Part shown: in pieces, positions 50,748 to 61,872 of the stretch
Position numbering within the stretch: the stretch's first letter is position 1
Layout of the letters: each line of letters starts with the position of its first letter
Assembly: GCA_000149265.1 (NCBI GenBank)
Contig: CH001689.1
Span: 725,876-789,875, forward strand
DNA length: 64,000 nucleotides
Direction of reading: 5' to 3'
From: Ciona savignyi
Lineage: Eukaryota > Chordata > Ascidiacea > Phlebobranchia > Cionidae
Notes under the pieces: generated by a model
Told to the model about the DNA's origin: nothing
Databases searched by the model: none
What the model saw: only the letters and a program-made list of their open reading frames with translations
Made by a program: the position numbers and the translations under genes

Positions 50748-52149
50748 CTTTTATGTGGACGACTGCCTCGTAACCGCCGTTGATGATCAAGCCGGCATCC
50801 AACTGGTGAAGGATTTACGTAATCTACTTTCAATGGGTGGCTTTAAACTGACGAAGTGGCTATCCACTAGTGTCGCTGTGATGGAATCCGTTCCGGCCGA
50901 TGATCGAGCAAAGGTGATTCAAGATATTCCGCTAGGAGGAGAGGTACATGAACGTGTTCTGGGAATCAATTGGTGTGTCCAAGACGACGAGTTCAGATTC
51001 GACATCACTATCCCGACAAAACCGCTGACACGACGAGGTATGCTTTCCGTTACCAATTCACTTTTCGATCCATTAGGCTTTGTTGCCCCCGTTGTATTGG
51101 AGGCCCGACTTATTTACAGAGATCTCTGCTTGATGAAAACCGACTGGGACGAGGAGGTCCTTGGTACTGAGCTCGAGCGATGGAAAGCTTGGTGCAACAG
51201 CCTTAATGAACTGACCCGCATTAGAATTCCTCGGTGCTTCAAACCACAAGTCCGTCATCCGACCCCCGGAGTACAGCTCCATGTATTTGCAGACGCATCT
51301 ACCGCCGCCCGTGGCTGTGTATGCTACCTTAGAACCACCTTGGATGACGACAGCACGACTTGTTCTTTCGTCATGGGAAAGTCTCTTCTCTGCGATTCTG
51401 GTAAGCACACAATCCCCAGATTGGAGCTCGAAGCTGCACTGGACGCCGTAAAATTATCGCGAACCGTGAAAAGGGAACTCGGACTGGACGATTGCCCGTG
51501 TATCTACTGGACGGACTCGACGATTGTTCTACAAAGCCTTTTCTCTGACTGCAAGAACTTTCCGGTTTTCTCCCGAAACCGCCTCTCTCAAATCGAAGCA
51601 TACACAAGCGTGCACGACTGGAGACATGTTCCTACGAAACTGAACCCAGCTGATCAAGCGTCACGTGGAACGACGGCAGGGACCATGATGAAGACAGGAA
51701 CGTGGCATTCCGGCCCTAAGTTCCTACACCGTCCCGCTAAAGACTGGCCTACTACGTTTTTACGGCCACAACCAACGGAGCAAATCTACCGAAGTTTTGA
51801 CCTGCCAAAACCAGAATCTGTATTTCTGCCAGCTACCAACTGCTCACCCACGGACAAATTCATCCGTTATTCCTCGTCCCTGCATCGATTGAAGATAAGC
51901 ACGTCCTGGATTCTACGTTTTTGTGCATACCTGAAGAACAAGGTAAAGAAGGACACCGCAAAAATTCCGACATCGCCGATTGACGCCGAGGAGCTTCGAT
52001 CTGCTGAGAGCGCCCTCGTGCGGTACGTACAACGTCGGGAGTTCCCCGATTGGATGCGCATGCAATCTACCCGACATCCGCCTTCTACGTCACCGATCTA
52101 CAAACTGAACCCTATTCTCAATGATGGCATGTTACGCGTTGGGAGGTAG
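50641..52149 (+). pseudogene. BEL pol: reverse transcriptase motif C and RNase H
   Basis: Opens with the sequence following motif B, then FYVDDCL, the YVDD catalytic motif C of reverse transcriptase. RNase H follows: VFADAS, RLELEAALDA and YWTDSTIVLQS supply the Asp-Glu-Asp set. The frame stops at 52147-52149, at the junction with the integrase zinc domain (LRVGG). The large continuous size suggests that disruption is recent. Confidence 0.8.
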
Positions 52150-53397
52150 ATTGGACAATGCACGTCTTGACTACAAAGCACGCCACCCTGCCATTATCCC
52201 CGATAACTGCCACCTTACTGACTTACTCATCGATCACTGCCACAGTGTTGATGCTGCACACTCTGGTATGAATCACACTCTAAACATTCTTATTTCAGCG
52301 CTACTGGGTGCAAAATGCTAGAGTTGCAACCCGACGTATCCTGTCCCGATGCCTACTGTGCCAGCGAAGAGCTGCAAGGCCCGAAAGACAGATCATGGCT
52401 GATCTCCCGCCGTCAAGACTGCAAATTGACAAACCACCGTTCACCCATACAGGAGTGGACTTCTTCGGCCCGCTACTGACCAAGTTAAGGAGAAGTGAAG
52501 TGAAACGGTATGGATGTCTGTTTACATGTATGACTACTCGCGCCATCCATCTAGAAGTCGCTACTGACTTGTCTACCGACGCGTTTATAAATGCCCTGCG
52601 ACGTTTTACGTCCCGACGAGGTCCTGTCACTCACCTGTATTCCGACAATGGCACTAACTTCGTCGGCTGCGAGCGGATACTTCGAGAATGTATAGAAGAA
52701 TGGAATCGCAATCAAGTCGGCGACTACCTGAGACAGAAAAATATAGTCTGGAAATTTAACCCACCAGCTGCCCAAGCCACTTTTTGGTGGGGCTTGGGAA
52801 CGATTGATCCGTTCCGTGAAATTTATTTTGCAGGCATTATTGCAGGGTAAGCCGCTCGATGATGACCTTCTACATTACCCTGCTTGTTGAAGTGGAGGAC
52901 ATTGTCAATTCCAGACCGCTTACACAAGTGCCGCTGGGAGAATCGGAGAAGACCTACCGCTGACACCGAATCACCTTTTGAAAATCAACCCTACAATTAC
53001 TCCGCCACCGACAGTGACACGTAGTACAGATTGCTACGCCCGACGACGCTACCGAGTTGTCCAGTATCTCGCTGACGAGTTCTGGAAACGCTGGATCCAA
53101 GAGTACCCTCGATCAATAATCTCTCGACAGAAATGGCACGAGCAAAAGGACAATGTTGCTGAAGGAGATGTTGTACTCCTTGTGGACAATTCCGCCCCTC
53201 GAGGACAATGGCCTCTAGGCCGCGTGAACACCTTGTTTCATGACAAACATGGGATCGTTAGAAGCGTCGAAGTGAAGACTGCCCGCTGGGTTAATGAAGC
53301 GGCCTATCGCAAAACTCTGCGTGATCGTGAGCGAGCGAGAGAGGAGCGCCCCATGACCTGGCACGGCGTTACGCCTTATTGTATATATTGTGTATAG
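52121..53397 (+). pseudogene. BEL pol: integrase and DUF5641-like tail, in pieces
   Basis: Three frames. 52121-52321 has the HH half of the integrase zinc domain. 52308-52850 has its CC half (CLLC) and the catalytic core with the first two acidic residues (GVDFFGPL, SDNGTNF). 52978-53397 has a DUF5641-like C-terminus (GDVVLLVDN, WPLGRV). The stretch around the third catalytic residue (52775-52970) is scrambled by several one-base changes. The piece between core and tail shows VEDIVNSRPLTQ-like remnants. Confidence 0.8.
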
Positions 53398-53491
53398 TTT
53401 TTTGTTTTTATTCTTCGTCAAAAATGTGCCTCGAATCTTTTCTTTGTGTAAAAAAATTGAAACTGCTTTGATGACGCATTTTTCCATTTTT

Positions 53492-53504
53492 GGCGGGGGG
53501 AGGA
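53492..53504 (+). promoter_or_regulatory. Polypurine tract of the BEL/Pao element
   Basis: ggcggggggagga ends directly at the 3' LTR, the position where plus-strand DNA synthesis is primed. Confidence 0.7.
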
Positions 53505-54025
53505 TGTAAGATATCTCGACCCATTAATGTTTTATTGATGTCTATGATAAATCATAAATTGCATCACAACCAAATTACGTCACAATGGGGAGTTTGTGTT
53601 ACAATATCTATACCCGACCGCGTGTTAGAAAATGCTTCCTTTTTGATTTAGTCACCGTACAGTCGGCAGCACAGTAATTTATCTGATACCGTGTATTTTC
53701 CGTTCCGATTCTAAAGCCAAAGTTTGGTGAGTGTAATTGTTTACTATTTCATACGTACACCCGTCAATTATTGATTTTGGTCTCTTTATTTTTTAATTTA
53801 CAGAAAACCGTATCATCCCCGTACCCCTGCGTATCATCCACGTATCATCCCCGTATCTCCGTCCATATCATCCCCATATCGTCCCTGCCCCCTCCGTTCC
53901 ACATCTGTAACCGTTGAACTCTGATCGCCAATTATAATTCGAGGACACAAACTGTCTGTTCTTTTATTCGATACGAGTTATTTTCAAACCAAAGCAACCC
54001 CGTTACTCCACCCGCGGAAGTAACA
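53505..54025 (+). repeat. 3' LTR of the BEL/Pao element
   Basis: 521 bp, identical to the 5' LTR by eye except for one extra G in a G run (near 53588). Confidence 0.92.
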
Positions 54026-54635
54026 TACATAATTACGTCAACGCCACGTATATAAGAGGAATCCGCTCGGAAAGTTGGACTGGGATGAATTTCGACCCAA
54101 CGGTTTGTGTCAACCCTTTTTATATTCATTACAATATTCTAAGCTTTATTAATTGATAGGATAATATATTTACGTTTATCGCCGTGAATGGGAAAACCAG
54201 GGGGTTAACACACGGACAATCGTCAGAAACCTCGCGCCCACCTTGGGCTAAAAGATGACGCATTTAACAACCAGACAAAATCTGTCGGACTGGATAATGT
54301 GATTTGTTAGTATGCGTATATTTAGCGACTTTGCTTTATTTGCCATTATTTAATACTGGGACAAAAATGAATAAACTAAACTTATCACCCATATAATTTA
54401 AGATAACATGTAATTGAAAAACTTTTCAGGTAACCATTATATTTTTTAACATAACGGTTTTTAACAACATTTTTAACAAAATGTTTCTCCCAAATATAGC
54501 CTAACTTCTGCCAACAACAGTTTTAATACTTTAGCAATAAATTGTGGTCTGTCCGCCTTGTCTGTAGATGACACATTTAGGACTTTCTACACACAACTCA
54601 ACACTGGCGTCGTTAATCAATTTCAGACTGAATAT

Positions 54636-54921
54636 GGATTGGATTGGATATTCATCTTTATCCCCGTGAATGGGAAAACCAAGAGGGTTAACACACGGGC
54701 AATCGTCAGATCACCTCGCGCCCATCGTCGGGTTACCGGAGCTATTGCAGTGTGTTGTATATGATAGAGACGTTCCTTCAATTTGGTAGAACCCATTAAT
54801 CCGCTGGGTTCAGGTAATGTCCGTAAAGTTCCTTGCCCAAGAACACAACCAACTATAGCTAGCGACCAGTTTCTCACCTGCAACCTTTCGATTGAAAGGT
54901 GACGCACTTAACCGTTAGACC
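54636..54921 (-). mobile_element. SINE-A in intron 3 of copy 5
   Basis: Counterpart of 15671-15955, with the same insertion point and nearly the same sequence. This supports common descent of the 3' halves of units 2 and 5. Confidence 0.75.
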
Positions 54922-57900
54922 ATTTTTACCGGATATTAACTGAACCTATAGAATATAGATAATTATTGGGTTCTTTAAAAATTAAAGAAACGTCTCAACC
55001 ATGCGCACGCTCTGCAATATCACCAGTAACCCAACTATGGACGCGAGGTAATCTGGCTATGACCGTGATAACGCTCCTTTACATATTTGTTTTACTTTTT
55101 GGGGGCTAAGATTTGATCCCATGACCGGATTGTCTGTAAGACCGTTTTTTTTATAGTTGGTATATCGGTCGAGTTAACCATTCGGTCACATGTCCGTACT
55201 CGTACATATTTTTTACAGAAGCAAGTTTCGAACCAATGGTGGGCTCGTTACTCGGATTTTGTTGTATATAGGAGTGAGGTATATGTATCGGTCGCGTTAA
55301 CCATTTGGCCACACGTCCGTATTACTTTAATATTTAAAATTTAACCTGACTATTAAATTTATTTACCATTTTGGCCACATAATAAGATTATGACTATTCG
55401 TTAACCATTTGGCCACACGTCCGTACTACTTTAATATTTAAAAATTTAACCTGACTATTGCCTATGTGGTAACATCATTGTGGTTTCTTAATCACCTGCA
55501 TAACTATGATAATCTTATACCATCTCAATTCTACAGAACAATCAAATGTTTACGAGCTCAGGCCAGCAAGCCTACAACGGAAAGTGGCGGAAAAACTACC
55601 CAAGTCGGGGTCCAGGATTCACAGTGGTGTTGCTTCGAGTAAAGGATGTCAGCAGCAGCGGAATACAAAACCACCGAGAAGGACGCGCTTTTGCCACACG
55701 CGATCTCTGCACTGTGTTGTTGTAGGGGGCAGTTGGTAGTACTGTCGTGTGGCTGAATGGTTAACGCGGCCGATACATACACTGACTATTATACAAAAAA
55801 AAACGATCCTGGTGACAATTCTGTTCAAGAAAACATCGTACCTTATACGATTGATTAGCTTGGTGGGTTAGTTCGTTGCCTTTCAGCCGAAGTGTTGCTG
55901 AAATTGGTCACTAGCTAGTCTGTTGTGTCCTTGGGCAAGGCATTTAATGAACATTGCCTTTCTCCAGTAAAATGATGTGTTTTACTAATTTAAAGAAACA
56001 TCTAAATCATACACCATTAATAGCCCCAGTTACCCGACGGGGAGCACGAGGTAATCTAAATATTACCCCTTTGTTAATCCCCTTGAATTTCCCATTCACA
56101 GGGATAAAAACCTGAATATCCTGTCCTATCCTACTTAGCATCATTTTCAATTTGAACGGATTTTCCTAAAAATCAAACAGAGGTTTTTTAAAACCCATTT
56201 AGTAAATTACTCTTATGCCGATATAGGCCCCTGTTATCTATTTTTGGTTGTTTTACAACTATGGACCTTGAAGAACCAACCGGTAAAGACTACTTTTTCT
56301 TTTCTTAAAGCATTGTATACCCTTGCGTTTTGTAATACTCTCCTAGCCACCGAAACACTGTCAACTGTTTTATAATCTTTCTAATTATTATTATTGTTCC
56401 ATTTGTTTTTCAGTATTATTAATCTTGTTGTAAGTTCTAATCGTAATAACTGGACAAACAAAAACAAACTAATGTCAACGAGTTTAAAGTGTATAACAGT
56501 AAACAGGATATAGCTACATTTTGGATATGCATGTTGTATCCTAGTAAATAGAAACGCGCAAGAAGTGTGAATCTTTTTTTTTCCTAACGCCATGCAATCG
56601 CTACTAAAGTGCATTGTGTATGATTGAGTTGTTTTAATTACTATTTGAATGAGTTCTTTCAATGACTAAGAATCATCGTCTTCTTTTGTAGCCTGTATTA
56701 CTTCACTCTTTCTGACAGATTAGTTTGGGTGGGTTAGTACGTCGCCTTTCAGTCGAAGGGTTGCAGATATGAAACTCGACGCTAGTTAGTCGGTTGTGCC
56801 ATTGGGCAAGGCACAACAGATATTACCTGAACCTAGTGAATTAGTGGGTTCTACTAAATAGAACGTGTGAATCATACACAACACACTGCAATTGCTCTGG
56901 TAACCCGACGGTGGGCGTAAGGTGATCTGACGATTGCCCGTGTGTTAAACCACCTCGGTTTTTCCATTTACGGGATAAACATGAATATATTATCCTATGC
57001 TATCCTTTCGAAAAAAAACGGCTGCGTGGTTGCGCGTACAGCAAAGAATTGAAGGTTCAAAACCATCCTCTCACTAGTTGGCTTTGTCTGGAGGCACTAT
57101 ACTTCATACATGGTTCATGAATTTAACGGTAATTAAAACTGTGCTAATTTCCCCGTGATTTTATAACGCTTCAATTAACCCTGGCGTATATCTTGTGCAA
57201 TAACTTTCCTTGCATTTTTCCACCAACCGGGGTTTTAAACATTAACTGGTGATATCTTGAACTCGAATAAATACGCAACAAAGGTAAAACCACACTAAGA
57301 AATTAAAAAAGAACTATAGATTAATCTTTACACTAATTTGTCATGTCGATCAGTAGGCCTACTCTCCGGGTCAAATTCAACAGTAGAAAGTGTCAAATTG
57401 TTGCAGATTCTTTTCACGCCACTCAATAATACCAATGCTATCAATGAGAGTCGAAGCAAATCCTCCGAAAACCAACGTTTTAAGATGACATAAAGCATCT
57501 ATCAAATTTTGTGTGGTTTTTATGTAGTGCCGCAAACCATTTGTATTACAGACAGGGTATTAAAGATGTTTGAAATGGTGTCGGTACCAAACGATCAATG
57601 ATACGTTAAGGGTTAAAGTCGTATTTATTCATGGCGCAACGGTTCGGTAAGAAAACACGAACGGGCATGAGTTTTGCCATCTCACAGCAAATAAATGGTA
57701 GTCAGTTCTAAAAAGAACTATTTGTGGGTCCCAAGTGGACATATGAACGAGGCAGTGGTAGTCAGTTCTGGAAGGAACTATTGGTGAGTCCCAAGTGGAC
57801 TGAAGTGTAAATACAAAACACGGCAATTTATACGGAAATGGACAATGGGCGCGAATGCAATAAAACAGGGCGTCCGCGTTTTATGACGTTTGTCGTGACG

Positions 57901-58265
57901 ATCAATGTGTTGTTTGTTCTGTTGTACAACCGGTGCAATTAATATATATAATGATTGTGGGAAATTATTACACGAAAATTTGCAACAATGACTTTACAAC
58001 GACCGCGTCACAAACTTGTTAGGAGAATTGTTAGTTTTCTTTTATTTTAGGCTAATAACGTAACTGGGCAATTTTCGAATGATCCTTACTCATATATAAG
58101 TTGACCAACCAAAGAAATAACGGGCTAAATATTTTTCAGCCTTATAGTGATTTCAATAATGTGTTTAGGATAGGATAGGATATTCATCTTTATCCCCGTG
58201 AATGGGAAAACCAAGGGGGTTAACACACGGGCAATCGTCAGATCACCTCAATTTGGTATAGAGCC

Positions 58266-58686
58266 TGTAGCAACCAACTGGTTTTAGCGGGGTTTGCCGG
58301 AGTAAAAGAAGGGTGAACATAGGTTAAGTTTTTTATTGGGTATTTACGCAAGGTGCAGCAAAGAAGAGCGCTGCACACAAGAGGCATAGCTTAGGTAGGT
58401 ATAGGTAAAGGTTTTGAGAGAGCAGCTAGTCTAAGGGAAGACTAACTAAAATGCTCTCTGATATTACGAAATCTTATACGGTTTATATAAGATACATAAC
58501 AGGAAACACATGTTTGTATACACGAGGCTTGGACCTCGTTAATCAGAACGCGGGAAATAATTCATCGACTGGGCTGTCAGGAAACTAATCGCAATTTCCC
58601 TTGCACAAAATATGAACACATGGCATGGCGACCTAATTGTTAAAATGTTCAGTAAGACAATTATAAATACGTGTGGGATTCCCACA
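58266..58686. mobile_element. Solo LTR, 421 bp, second copy
   Basis: TGTAGCAACC...CCCACA with AGCC on both sides, inside the reversed SINE-A (58167-58265 and 58687-58820). It differs from the unit 2 copy at only a few bases. Confidence 0.8.
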
Positions 58687-59650
58687 AGCCCATTAATCTA
58701 CTGGGTTCAGGCAATGTCCGTAAAGTGCCTTGCCCAAGGACACAACCGACTAGCTAGTGACCAGTTTCGCACCTGCAACCTTTCGATTGAAAGGCGACGC
58801 ACTTAACCGTTAGACCAACAGGCCGGTTTACCCGCAAGAATACCTTTTGGCTTAGTTCGTCGCTTTTAAGTGAAGGGTTACAGGATCTTAAATTGGGCAT
58901 GGCACTTAGAGGACATCGCCTGAACATATTAAATGTGCTAAAACTGAAATTACATATCAAACACAACGCTGTGCATTCGCTCTGGAAATCCGGTAAGGGT
59001 GAGCGCGGTAATCGGACTGGTCTTAAGGAATTTAAAGATGGGTACATTAATTTACCCTTTTTTAATTTTAAAATCTTTAAATACTTGTTGAAACATATAT
59101 ATAGTCACAAGTGTCCAAAAGCGTCGTCACAAGTGTAATAAAAAACATATCAAACAAAACTAAACGTAAAGCAGTTTTGCTTAACGTCAGTCGCTAGATG
59201 GCGCAAATGGCCAGCCTGCATTGGCGCAGAATTTGCAGAACTAGAACATCTTCTTAGAATTAGCGTAAAAGGTGTGTTACGCATTTGGGGTCATTTCGCC
59301 GTATCATTTGTAGTAGTAATGGATGCGTAGGTGTGAATTGCTTAATACGTAGTGGATGTAATATAACCTTTTTTTAGAATGAGATACATTTTTAGGGGAT
59401 TTTGATGTCCTTATTAAGTTAGGTTGCTTAGTTAGTTGGCCCTATCGTCTTAAGTTGTATTTAATTAGGTTACAGACTTAAATTAAGAGATATTGTTAAA
59501 TTTTAATTATTTAGCAAAATTGAGTTACGTTTTGTAGGCGAAATAAGCTTTTAAAGCCAGGAAACTTAAAAAAATCATCTGATCAGTTAACAAAAGGTGG
59601 TTTTATACATTGTTTTCTCTACAGATTTGCATTAACTGACTTTTTGTATT

Positions 59651-59970
59651 CAGGGCCGGTGCTAGGAACCGCGGGGCCCAATTCGAAATGTGATGGCGGG
59701 GCCCCTACTGTTCATAGCAAAATTGATGGGTGTTTATATATCAACCATATTCATTATGACGTAACAGGCAGACACAGAAATATAAATTTGACTTAGTTCA
59801 GATGTAACAAATTGATATTATGAGAAAGAATATCATTTCACTTTTTATTTAACGTTTCAAAAGTATTTTAAACCTCGTAATACAGGAAGACCCCCCGCTA
59901 GCGCGGGGCCCCTTCAAGGTGCGGGGCCCAATTTGATCTAATCGGTCAAATCGGCCTAAAACCGGCCCTG
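59651..59970. mobile_element. hAT-type MITE, 320 bp
   Basis: The ends CAGGGCCGGTGCTAGG and CCTAAAACCGGCCCTG form imperfect terminal inverted repeats with the CAGGG start typical of hAT elements. The 8-bp target TTTGTATT is perfectly duplicated (59643-59650 and 59971-59978). The empty site is seen in the other units (for example near 41406). There is no open frame; it is non-autonomous. GC-rich subterminal blocks (gcggggccc) occur at both ends. Confidence 0.92.
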
Positions 59971-61802
59971 TTTGTATTGTTTTGTGTGTGGGCCATGTTA
60001 TAATGTAGCATAGGCCATATTATGATAAAAAGTTAACAAGTAAACTAAAGTATCAGCCTACATAATATCCTTTAGATAATATCTAGGAAATTTGTTTGCT
60101 TAAAATTGTTTGATACATGCCTTTTTTCTTTTCTAATCTCAAGATTCTTTATCTACTCATGTGGGGAGACGCGGCCGACGTTGTCACATGGGCAATTGTT
60201 AGGATGTCGCGACAATATGTAATAAACGTCATCACACCGGCAGTTGTCAGATTACCCCTTGTCCACAGTCGGAGCTTCAGAGGTATTGCAGTGTGTTGAG
60301 CTGGCCGATATATTATCGTAACCTTTTGTTTTACCCATTCATCCACACTACTAATCGTCTTATCCAAAGTCATAACCATCTTGGCAGAGATAGACCTACG
60401 TCACATAAGTTTTTGGCGACCACCGGGCTCTACGGACTAACAAGTTGGTCACTGGTGTTTAAGATTTCTGATTAGGCCATGAATCCACAATTATGCAAAG
60501 ATCTTTAAAACAAAAAAAGGTTGTAAGTTCAATCAGAGTGACGAATGAAATTTGGAGTTTTGTTCCACAAAATGGCCGCGAGAGTTGGTGGTTACCGTCA
60601 TTCATAACTTGGTGCGCGACTGAATATTCGTAAACTATGGAACGGTCTCCTGTCCACTTAATTAACGAGATTGATTCTTGTGGTCTTGGTGACAAGCCCA
60701 TCATGGGTTGGAAACTTATCCCAGTAAAAAATGTAACGGTGGTGTGAACGAATGGTTAATCTGCAAATGGCCGACATGTTGCAGAATCGAAACTAGATGC
60801 TGTCTCATCGTTTGTGTACTTAGGCAAGACAATTAACGGGCGTTGCCTGAACCTAGTCGATAACTAAAACTCAATATATTACGCACAACACACAGTGAAA
60901 GCTCCGGTAACCCTTATTGGGGCGAGATAATTTATGATTGCCCTTTGATGGGACCACTGGACATGCCGAAACCTTAAGTATAGTGTGAAATATCATATAC
61001 TAGCAAAATAAAATTTGTTTTTCTGGTTTTGTTTTCTAGCAATCATAGCCCCCAACGTAATAAATTGTGTGAAATGTTAGTCCACTTACAACAGATGGTA
61101 AAAATGTAACCTATCTGGGGTGGTGATCACCGAATTTTTGGCTGTTTAAGCCAATATGAATTTTTGCATCTAATAAATGCCCCAAACCGCAAAAAAACAT
61201 AAGTGATTTTTTTCTTTGTGAAAAAGGGAAAATTGTAATTTTATTGAACTTTAAGAGGCGGCAGCAGCTTTTGTTTGTTTTATTTTTGCTAATATATAAA
61301 ATATAACACATTTCGTCGAACATAACATAAATCATTAGTTGGGCTTGTCAGGCACCCAGCAGTTGATTGAATATCCACTAAAAATGGATAATTCCAAGCC
61401 AATGTCAGTAAATGTAGTGAATATAATTATCTAGCGCAACAGTAAGTAGATTAATTATAAGCAAAAGCACAATAATAGTTACATCACGCAGGAAACTATA
61501 AATCGTGGGGAAACGCCCGCAGACGTGACTTGCAACATTATGATTAAGGTAGGCTAATTTATAAAGACCAATGGTCTAGTTCACACTGCAAGCTGATTTA
61601 GTATCTACGTAGCGGTTTTGCCATATATATATCTGGTAACTTCGATAATTAACTACGTTAATATACCAGGATGATGATTGCCTCTTTAGTACATCGACCA
61701 TTTTGGTAAAAGTTACCAAAGGGTTGAGATAGATGTTTTGTTTATTGGTCAAGCTGCATTAAACAATTTCTTCGACAAAAAGGTGTAATGTTAGACAAGG
61801 AT

Positions 61803-61809
61803 TATAAAT
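61803..61809 (+). promoter_or_regulatory. TATA box of lectin copy 6
   Basis: TATAAAT, 70 nt before the ATG, with the same leader insert as copy 1. Confidence 0.5.
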
Positions 61810-61872
61810 TACCGTTCTACAGAGTACGTTGCATGTTAGGTTAGGTATTTGCCTTAGTTTTAAAGAATAATT

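Larger units (their letters stand above)
44324..54025 (+). mobile_element. BEL/Pao-type LTR retrotransposon inside lectin copy 5
   Basis: 9.7 kb including a nested 2.6-kb DNA transposon. LTRs are 44324-44843 and 53505-54025 (TG...CA). Target duplication TACAT is at 44319-44323 and 54026-54030. Internal order is gag (coiled coil, DUF1759-like domain, zinc knuckles), aspartic protease, reverse transcriptase, RNase H, integrase, DUF5641-like tail, which is diagnostic for BEL/Pao. The polypurine tract is at 53492-53504. I found no TGG-starting primer-binding site directly after the 5' LTR. The LTRs differ by a single G, so insertion is recent, yet the coding region holds at least six reading-frame breaks. 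Confidence 0.92.
42979..55725 (+). pseudogene. Lectin copy 5, exon 3 split by a BEL/Pao element
   Basis: Exons are 42979-43033, 43336-43605, 44169-44323 plus 54031-54102, and 55537-55725 (TAG). All parts are in frame. The two pieces of exon 3 add up to 155 + 72 = 227 nt, the family length, once the retrotransposon and one copy of the 5-bp target are taken out. The break falls after residue 160 (YYKVH). The host gene was therefore intact when the element landed. With the element present, transcripts would run into the LTR and terminate or read a stop soon after. One residue in exon 3 differs from the family (NGIIYG for NGIMYG). Exon 4 is identical in frame to copy 3 apart from a few substitutions. 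Confidence 0.85.
55726..61802. other. Spacer between lectin copies 5 and 6
   Basis: A truncated SINE-B (55738-55818) runs straight into the block before SINE-A, so the second SINE-B, the reversed SINE-B and the (AT)n tract are deleted here. Then come forward SINE-A copies (55859-56135 and 56724-57008), the broken minus frame (57340-57540), the 60-bp duplication (57697-57807), a reversed SINE-A split by the solo LTR, the gcgtaaaaggtgtgttacgc block, the hAT-type MITE, and the SINE leader of unit 6, which matches unit 1. Confidence 0.5.
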
